Source: Phocaeicola sp. (GTDB lineage Bacteria > Bacteroidota > Bacteroidia > Bacteroidales > Bacteroidaceae). Taken from it: a DNA stretch of 36,366 nucleotides. Positions within the stretch are counted from its first letter, which is position 1; each line of letters starts with the position of its first letter. Under the pieces are notes generated by a model, which was not told where the DNA came from, searched no databases, and was given only the letters and a program-made list of their open reading frames with translations. The stretch is from contig JARIAN010000144.1 in NCBI GenBank assembly GCA_029257865.1, forward strand, positions 1 through 36,366. Reading direction: 5' to 3'. A program made the position numbers and the translations under genes. Positions 30,313 to 36,366 of this stretch are shown one piece after another.

Positions 30313-32448
30313 ATGGCAACTTTACAAACAATCAGAAGCAAAGGACCTCTTTTGGTCATTGTTATCGGTCTTGCCCTTTTTGCATTTATCGCAGGTGACG
30401 CTTGGAAAATACTCCAACCACACCAAGGAAAACAAGACGTGGGAGAGATTAACGGAAACACACTTTCTGCTCAAGATTATCAGAAGATGGTCGATGAATT
30501 CAGCGAAGTAATTAAAATGTCAAATGGGTTGAATTCGCTGACTGAAGACCAGCTTAACAACATCAAGGATCAGGTTTGGAACACGTATGTATCTAATGAG
30601 CTGATTGCTGCTGAAGCTGAAAAACTTGGCTTGAAAGTTACAGACAAAGAACTGCAAGCCATCATTGATGAAGGAACTAACCAATTGTTGTTACAAACTC
30701 CGTTCCGCAATCCACAGACTGGCACATTCGACAAGGATATGCTCAAAAAATTCTTGGTAGACTATGCTAATATGAATGTCGCTCAGATGCCAGCTCAGTA
30801 TGTAGAATATTACCAAAAGATGGCTGACTACTGGAAATTCATTGAAAAGACTTTGAAACAAGCTACGTTGACTGAAAAATATCAGAACTTAATCAGCCGC
30901 TCTTTGATTTCAAATCCTGTTGCTGCAGAAGATGCATTCAACGGACGTGTAGCCCAAGCTGATTTGCTGTTGGCTGCAGTTCCTTATGCTTCTATCAGCG
31001 ACTCAACTGTAAAAGTTTCAAACGATGAAATCAAAGCTCTTTACAATGAAAAGAAGGAATCATTCAAGCAACCGGTAGAAACTCGTGATATCAGATATAT
31101 CGATGTACACGTAACTCCATCTGAAGCTGACAGAAAGGCCGTATTAGATGATGTAACAGAATTCAGCAACCAGCTTGCATCTACTACAAGCGACTATGCA
31201 ATCTTTGTTCGCTCTACAGGGTCTGCCGTTTCTTATGCCGATGTTCCTGTAAACAAGAATGTATTGCCAGCCGATGTAGCAAGCCGTCTGGATTCAACTT
31301 CTATCAACGAGGTTTTTGGACCATACTACAATCAATCTGACGACTCATTCAATGCATTCAAAATTGTAGCTAAAGTATCTGCTCCAGATTCAATCCAATT
31401 CAGACAGATTCAGGTAATGGCAGAATCTGCAGAAAAGACTACAGCTTTGGCCGACAGCATCTATGAAGCCATCAAGAATGGCGCAGACTTTGAAAAATTG
31501 GCTCAAAAATATGCACAGACCGGTGAGGCTACTTGGGTGAACGCACAAGGTTGGGAAGGCGCTGCACTAAGCAATGAAAATGCAGAATTCATCAACAACC
31601 TGATTGAACAGCCTGTAAAAGAAATCAAAAACATCAAAGCTGGACAGGGCAATATTATCTTGCAAATTATGGACAAAAAAGCTATCAAAAACAAATATAA
31701 GGTAGCTGTAGTAAAATGTCCTGTAGAATTCAGCAAGGAAACATACAACAAGGCATACAATGCATTCAGCCAGTTCGTAGCACAGAATACTACTTTGAGC
31801 GAGTTGGAGCAAAATGCAGAAGAAGCTGGATACTCATTAATTCCTCGAACTAACTTCCGTAGCGACGAACATTACGTAGGTGGTGTAAAATCAACTCGTG
31901 AAGCGTTGAAGTGGGTATTCGATGCTAAAGTTGGTGAAGTTTCACCTTTATATGAATGTGGCGACAACAACCACATGATGGTTGTTGCATTGGAAGGTAT
32001 CAATGAAGCAGGATATACAAATATCAATAAAGTTGCCGATATGCTGAAAGCTGAAATCGTCAGAAACAAAAAAGCCGAAATCATTATGAACCAAATGAAC
32101 GGCTTTAACGCACTGAGCCAAGTTAAGGCAATGAAAGATGCTGTAAGCGATAGTGTAAAACATGTGTCATTTGCTGCTCCTGCATATATTTCAGTTACCC
32201 GTGCAAGCGAACCTGCAATCAGCGCTTATGCAAGCAAAGCTGAAGTAAACAAGGTTTCAACTCCAATCAAGGGTAATGCCGGAGTATACATGATTCAAGT
32301 TTACAACAAAGAAAATAGCGCTGAAACATTTAATGCTAAGGCTGAAGAGTCAAGACTTTCAAATATGTCTGCCAACTATGCAAGCCAGTGCATTTATGAA
32401 CTTCGCGACAAGGCTGAAATTGTAGATCATCGCTACTTGTTCTTCTAA
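30313..32448 (+). CDS. ppiD: Periplasmic peptidylprolyl isomerase (PpiD/SurA type)
   Basis: The 711-residue protein has one N-terminal membrane anchor (PLLVIVIGLALFAFIAGDAW, residues about 13-32), a SurA_N-type chaperone region (INGNTLSAQDYQKMVDEFS) and a central parvulin (PPIC) domain at roughly residues 350-450 (SIQFRQIQVMAESAEK, FEKLAQKYAQTG). A second, weaker parvulin-like unit lies towards the C-terminus (EALKWVFDAKVGEVSPLYECG). It anchors at the inner membrane and helps fold outer-membrane proteins during export. The length matches bacteroidal PpiD proteins. The start is ATG 30313. It follows the lptC-containing operon, a sensible partnership for envelope biogenesis. Confidence 0.9.
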   Translation: MATLQTIRSKGPLLVIVIGLALFAFIAGDAWKILQPHQGKQDVGEINGNTLSAQDYQKMVDEFSEVIKMSNGLNSLTEDQLNNIKDQVWNTYVSNELIAAEAEKLGLKVTDKELQAIIDEGTNQLLLQTPFRNPQTGTFDKDMLKKFLVDYANMNVAQMPAQYVEYYQKMADYWKFIEKTLKQATLTEKYQNLISRSLISNPVAAEDAFNGRVAQADLLLAAVPYASISDSTVKVSNDEIKALYNEKKESFKQPVETRDIRYIDVHVTPSEADRKAVLDDVTEFSNQLASTTSDYAIFVRSTGSAVSYADVPVNKNVLPADVASRLDSTSINEVFGPYYNQSDDSFNAFKIVAKVSAPDSIQFRQIQVMAESAEKTTALADSIYEAIKNGADFEKLAQKYAQTGEATWVNAQGWEGAALSNENAEFINNLIEQPVKEIKNIKAGQGNIILQIMDKKAIKNKYKVAVVKCPVEFSKETYNKAYNAFSQFVAQNTTLSELEQNAEEAGYSLIPRTNFRSDEHYVGGVKSTREALKWVFDAKVGEVSPLYECGDNNHMMVVALEGINEAGYTNINKVADMLKAEIVRNKKAEIIMNQMNGFNALSQVKAMKDAVSDSVKHVSFAAPAYISVTRASEPAISAYASKAEVNKVSTPIKGNAGVYMIQVYNKENSAETFNAKAEESRLSNMSANYASQCIYELRDKAEIVDHRYLFF

Positions 32449-32476
32449 CTAGTGACTTATATCACATATTGAATAT

Positions 32477-32527
32477 AAAAGAACCGTTCCTCTCTTGCTT
32501 GCAAGAAAAGGAACGGTTCTTTTTTTA
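32477..32527. terminator. Bidirectional terminator between ppiD and the ATP-grasp gene
   Basis: aaaagaaccgttcct (32477-32491) pairs perfectly with aggaacggttctttt (ending 32523). The inner tcttgc/gcaaga stem closes it around a short loop. A and T tracts at both ends serve ppiD (plus) and the convergent gene ending at 32540. Confidence 0.9.
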
Positions 32528-32539
32528 TGGACACCATCA

Positions 32540-33709
32540 TCACCCAACCAATACATAAACTTGATAGCGTGTAGCTGGAGTTACCGGAGTCAACGACAAA
32601 TACCCTTTTGCCACTTTCCCTTTCTCACATTGCAACGGATATTTCTGCTGCATCATCTCATGAAAAGCAACAGCTTCTTCATCGGCAAAATAATGTTCTA
32701 TCATATATTTCCCTCTTGAACCAACTTCCATCCACCTATCAAAAAAGAGTCTGGAAACTACACCCATATTCATCCGAAGATTGATTTCCACACAAGGGTG
32801 CAGCAAATAATGCCCCATCTGCCGGCAAATCATCATGTCTACCCCTAAATATCCTCGATAACATTGCCCCAGTGCTACAGAAAACCAATGCTGCAATTGG
32901 TCATTAACCACAGCTAGAGTTTCCTCTTTCACAAATTTTCCAATCTGACCTATAATTGCGTCATCGCTCAACAGTTGATTCGCCTTATAATTTCCGTGAG
33001 GATCTGTTTCAAACAAAGAATATCCCACAAAAGAGATGTGACCCTGCCCATCTGAATAATATTCCATTGCAAAATCACATACCTTATTATAAAAAGGCTC
33101 CATCATAATAAAACCTTGTGTCCGTAAAACACGTTTTACCCATCCTTGAAATGAATCATTCCAATCATCTGCCAAACATCTAGCCACTCCTCTCCCACTC
33201 CCCGACCAAGGAGATTTCAAGACCACTTCAGGATGAGAAGAAAGCAGAGATTCTACTTCGCCTAAAGAAAGGCATTTCCATGATTCGCCACAGACGCCTT
33301 TTACCCCTTGAAAACTCCGCAGCACTTCCATAGCCCATTCACGTGAAGAATAACGGCGATACATCTGCAGCTCAGCCTCAGTGGGCAAATATTCCGCCCC
33401 TATTCCTTTTTTCTTGAGTTGAAAAGAGAATGATGGACTCCACCCCCATGGAAAATAATCCGTTTGAAGCCAATCGGAACAGACTGAGACAGAAACCTGC
33501 ATTCCTTTCTGCACAAGAGAACAGACAAAGCCTTTTGCTAAATCCTCATCACCCACTTTTACTACACTCCCCGGTGCTGCATACCACACCGGCAGCAACT
33601 CGAGATCATGTTGCATTCGGATTATCTCACCGGGGGCCTTATAATAAGGTGTAAAATTAGCCAATGCCATATCATTTTCCGGATTGAAAAAATACATATC
33701 AAAATCCAT
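32540..33709 (-). CDS. ATP-grasp-like protein of unknown function
   Basis: I take ATG 33709 (389 residues, MDFDMYFFNPENDMALAN): the longer frame to 33850 contains the promoter. The protein has a Gly-rich loop (VVLKSPWSGSGRGVARCL), then EPFYNKVCDFAMEYYSDG, GYLGVDMMICR and a metal/ATP-type site HPCVEINLRMNMGVVSRLFF. This sequence of motifs (LKxPxSGSGRG, E-x-x-x-x-x-x-D, ExNxRxxMG) matches the ATP-grasp ligase fold, so it may join a carboxylate to an amine using ATP. There is no signal peptide. The substrate is unknown and no biosynthetic partner lies beside it. It has its own promoter and shares a terminator with ppiD. Confidence 0.7.
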   Translation of the reverse strand: MDFDMYFFNPENDMALANFTPYYKAPGEIIRMQHDLELLPVWYAAPGSVVKVGDEDLAKGFVCSLVQKGMQVSVSVCSDWLQTDYFPWGWSPSFSFQLKKKGIGAEYLPTEAELQMYRRYSSREWAMEVLRSFQGVKGVCGESWKCLSLGEVESLLSSHPEVVLKSPWSGSGRGVARCLADDWNDSFQGWVKRVLRTQGFIMMEPFYNKVCDFAMEYYSDGQGHISFVGYSLFETDPHGNYKANQLLSDDAIIGQIGKFVKEETLAVVNDQLQHWFSVALGQCYRGYLGVDMMICRQMGHYLLHPCVEINLRMNMGVVSRLFFDRWMEVGSRGKYMIEHYFADEEAVAFHEMMQQKYPLQCEKGKVAKGYLSLTPVTPATRYQVYVLVG

Positions 33710-33735
33710 CCTACATAATTTAAAATTAACAACCG

Positions 33736-33743
33736 CAAAGATA
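33736..33743 (-). promoter_or_regulatory. -7 box of the ATP-grasp-like gene
   Basis: Minus-strand TATCTTTG is an exact TAnnTTTG match 27 bp upstream of ATG 33709. It lies inside the in-frame upstream extension and so decides the start. Confidence 0.6.
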
Positions 33744-34101
33744 CTTACTTTTACGCATTGCATAAACCTAATCTGGATAAGACACACAAAAAACAAACCA
33801 ATAATAAAGATTAAAGTGCTGCCTAATAACAATCGGCTAGCTTGATGCAATACTTCATTTATGCCAAGAGAAAAATGAGTTACAGTCGGCAGTCAATAAA
33901 ACAGCGTCACTAATTCATAAAACACAAGTTCCGTTTTATAAATCACAGATTATAACTTTAGAATTTATAGGTAGGAATCCGAAAAATGATATTTCTGTTC
34001 TGTAGTCATCAATAAGAATTTTTATAGTATACATCAATTCAACTCATACAATCAATAAATACTAAAAATAAATTCTCAATATATAAATATTGCAATCTAG
34101 A
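33744..34101. other. Intergenic region between divergent genes, no gene seen
   Basis: About 360 AT-rich bases separate the two divergent promoters. Only short open frames occur, none with a ribosome-binding site or recognisable product. I see no RNA-gene structure, and no clear operator. Confidence 0.5.
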
Positions 34102-34133
34102 GTTGACAATATAAGGAAGTATTACTATATTTG
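34102..34133 (+). promoter_or_regulatory. Promoter of the AAA ATPase gene
   Basis: GTTG (34102-34105), 20-nt spacer, TATATTTG (34126-34133, exact TAnnTTTG). The predicted transcription start is near 34140, about 14 bp before the ATG, so the leader is very short. Confidence 0.65.
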
Positions 34134-34153
34134 CACCCAAGAAAAAGAAATTC

Positions 34154-35332
34154 ATGGAAGCATTTTACAGAACACATAATTATTTAGTAGAACACACCAA
34201 CGCTCCTGTCCGTCGTGACTTGATGGATGAAATTGACTGGAACGCACGACTGATAGGCATCAAAGGGACCCGTGGTGTAGGAAAGACTACATTTCTACTG
34301 CAATATGCTAAGGAAAAATTCGGGACAGATCGTTCTTGCCTATTTGTCAACATGAATAATTTTTATTTCTCTGAATCTTGCCTAATCAATTTTGCAGGAG
34401 AATTTGTCAAACGAGGAGGAAAAGTATTACTCATAGATCAGGTGTTCAAACTACCTAACTGGAGCCATGACCTGCGCACTTGCTATGAACGCTACCCTAA
34501 CTTGAAAATCGTATTTACCGGTTCATCTGTAATGCGATTAAAAGATGAGAATCCGGAGTTGAACGGATTAGTACATTCATATAACCTTAGGGGTTTTTCT
34601 TTCCGTGAATTTTTGAATCTACAAACAGGCAATCATTTTTCATCCTATTCATTGGAAGAGATTTTAAACAATCATGAACACATTGCAAAAACAATCCTTC
34701 CACATATCAATCCACTCAACTATTTCCAAGACTACATCCATCACGGGTTCTATCCATTTTTCTTGGAAAAAAGGAATTTTTCAGAAAATCTACTGAAGAC
34801 GATGAATATGATGATTGAAGTAGACATACTTCTAATCAAACAAATCGAGTTGAAATACCTGTCGAAGATAAAGAAATTACTATATTTGCTAGCGGTAGAC
34901 GGACCAATTGCTCCCAATGTAAGTCAACTGGCAGCCGAGATCCGCACATCACGTGCTACCGTAATGAACTACATCAAGTATTTGGCTGATGCACGTCTCA
35001 TCAATATGGTCTACCCAAAAGGAGAAGAATTTCCAAAGAAACCAGCTAAAATAATGATGCACAATACTAATTTAATGTATAGTATCTATCCGGTAAAAGT
35101 GGAAATTCAAGATGTACTAGAAACATTTTTTGTAAATACAATGTGGAAAGACCATAAGGTAAACAAAGGGGAAAAAGGAACTTCTTTCCTAGTAGATGGG
35201 AACACTCATTTCCGCATCTGCCCGGAAGGAACAAAAATAAAAAGCAGCCCAAACGTTTATTATGCCATGCATAAAATGGAACTTGGGCATGGAAATCAAA
35301 TCCCATTATGGCTATTCGGCTTTTTGTATTAA
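34154..35332 (+). CDS. AAA-type ATPase with DUF4143-like C-terminus
   Basis: The 392-residue cytoplasmic protein has Walker A GTRGVGKTTF (Lys44), a Walker B-like segment KVLLIDQVFKLPNW (Asp95, Gln96) and the sensor-like KIVFTGSSVMRL. SYNLRGFSFREFLNLQTG follows. The C-terminal half has a winged-helix-like segment (VSQLAAEIRTSRATVMNYIKYLADARLI) and resembles the AAA_14/DUF4143 proteins common in Bacteroidetes. The catalytic Glu that normally follows the Walker B Asp is Gln here. The function is unknown; such proteins are often mobile. It sits 54 bp upstream of nifJ on the same strand. Confidence 0.85.
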   Translation: MEAFYRTHNYLVEHTNAPVRRDLMDEIDWNARLIGIKGTRGVGKTTFLLQYAKEKFGTDRSCLFVNMNNFYFSESCLINFAGEFVKRGGKVLLIDQVFKLPNWSHDLRTCYERYPNLKIVFTGSSVMRLKDENPELNGLVHSYNLRGFSFREFLNLQTGNHFSSYSLEEILNNHEHIAKTILPHINPLNYFQDYIHHGFYPFFLEKRNFSENLLKTMNMMIEVDILLIKQIELKYLSKIKKLLYLLAVDGPIAPNVSQLAAEIRTSRATVMNYIKYLADARLINMVYPKGEEFPKKPAKIMMHNTNLMYSIYPVKVEIQDVLETFFVNTMWKDHKVNKGEKGTSFLVDGNTHFRICPEGTKIKSSPNVYYAMHKMELGHGNQIPLWLFGFLY

Positions 35333-35374
35333 CGCAATCAAAACATATAGAATTAACTTATTTCCTAATATTAA

Positions 35375-36366
<992 letters not shown>

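Noticed and set aside
33710-33850. Hydrophobic N-terminal extension of the ATP-grasp-like gene, which could pass for a membrane anchor
   Set aside because: An exact TAnnTTTG promoter box lies inside it at 33736-33743, and a normal start (MDFDMYFF) follows downstream.

Overview
The window looks like a chromosomal segment of a Bacteroidales gut bacterium, most likely Bacteroides or Phocaeicola. Three things point there: almost every gene start is preceded by the Bacteroidetes -7 box TAnnTTTG; the gene families are typical (67K-type SppA, a long SecA with a SEC-C tail, the Lnb_N/DUF4105 family, LptC with a lipobox, a bacteroidal SurA_N-type peptidylprolyl isomerase, nifJ-type pyruvate oxidoreductase); and the insertion sequence remnants are of bacteroidal type.

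Positions 1-3650 are an accessory, IS-rich zone. An IS66-family element (its end at about 332) has inserted into an IS630-family transposase gene. That gene is itself arranged in two frames joined by a T_TTTTTTA-type -1 frameshift heptamer. An AT-rich orphan gene (1127-1783) follows, then a decayed IS1380-family transposase (1972-2819) and about 800 bp of gene-less debris.

Positions 3650-11100 carry three minus-strand genes: a large GH2 beta-galactosidase, lepA (EF4) and sppA, each with its own promoter and terminator-like hairpin. valS (11499-14126) is divergent from sppA and convergent with a metallo-beta-lactamase-fold hydrolase, with which it shares a bidirectional terminator. Three more minus-strand genes follow: a small acidic conserved protein, a DUF6340-like lipoprotein, and an unexpected Rid-fold, chorismatase-like gene (17000-18130). 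secA then follows with a structured leader, and after it a translationally coupled pair: an Lnb_N/DUF4105 membrane protein and an alkaline-phosphatase-fold protein that appears to have lost its catalytic residues.

From 24.9 kb the plus strand carries a tight envelope operon: coaX, a beta-barrel outer-membrane protein, a TPR protein, lptC and a CBS/CorC membrane protein, then ppiD with its own promoter and a strong terminator. A convergent ATP-grasp-like gene, a DUF4143-type AAA ATPase with an altered Walker B motif, and the first 980 bp of nifJ complete the window.

Most of the window is housekeeping and envelope-biogenesis DNA. The points most worth checking are the IS630 frameshift signal, the chorismatase-like gene, the pseudo-phosphatase and the alternative hairpins in the secA leader. 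I saw no tRNA, rRNA, CRISPR array or prophage.
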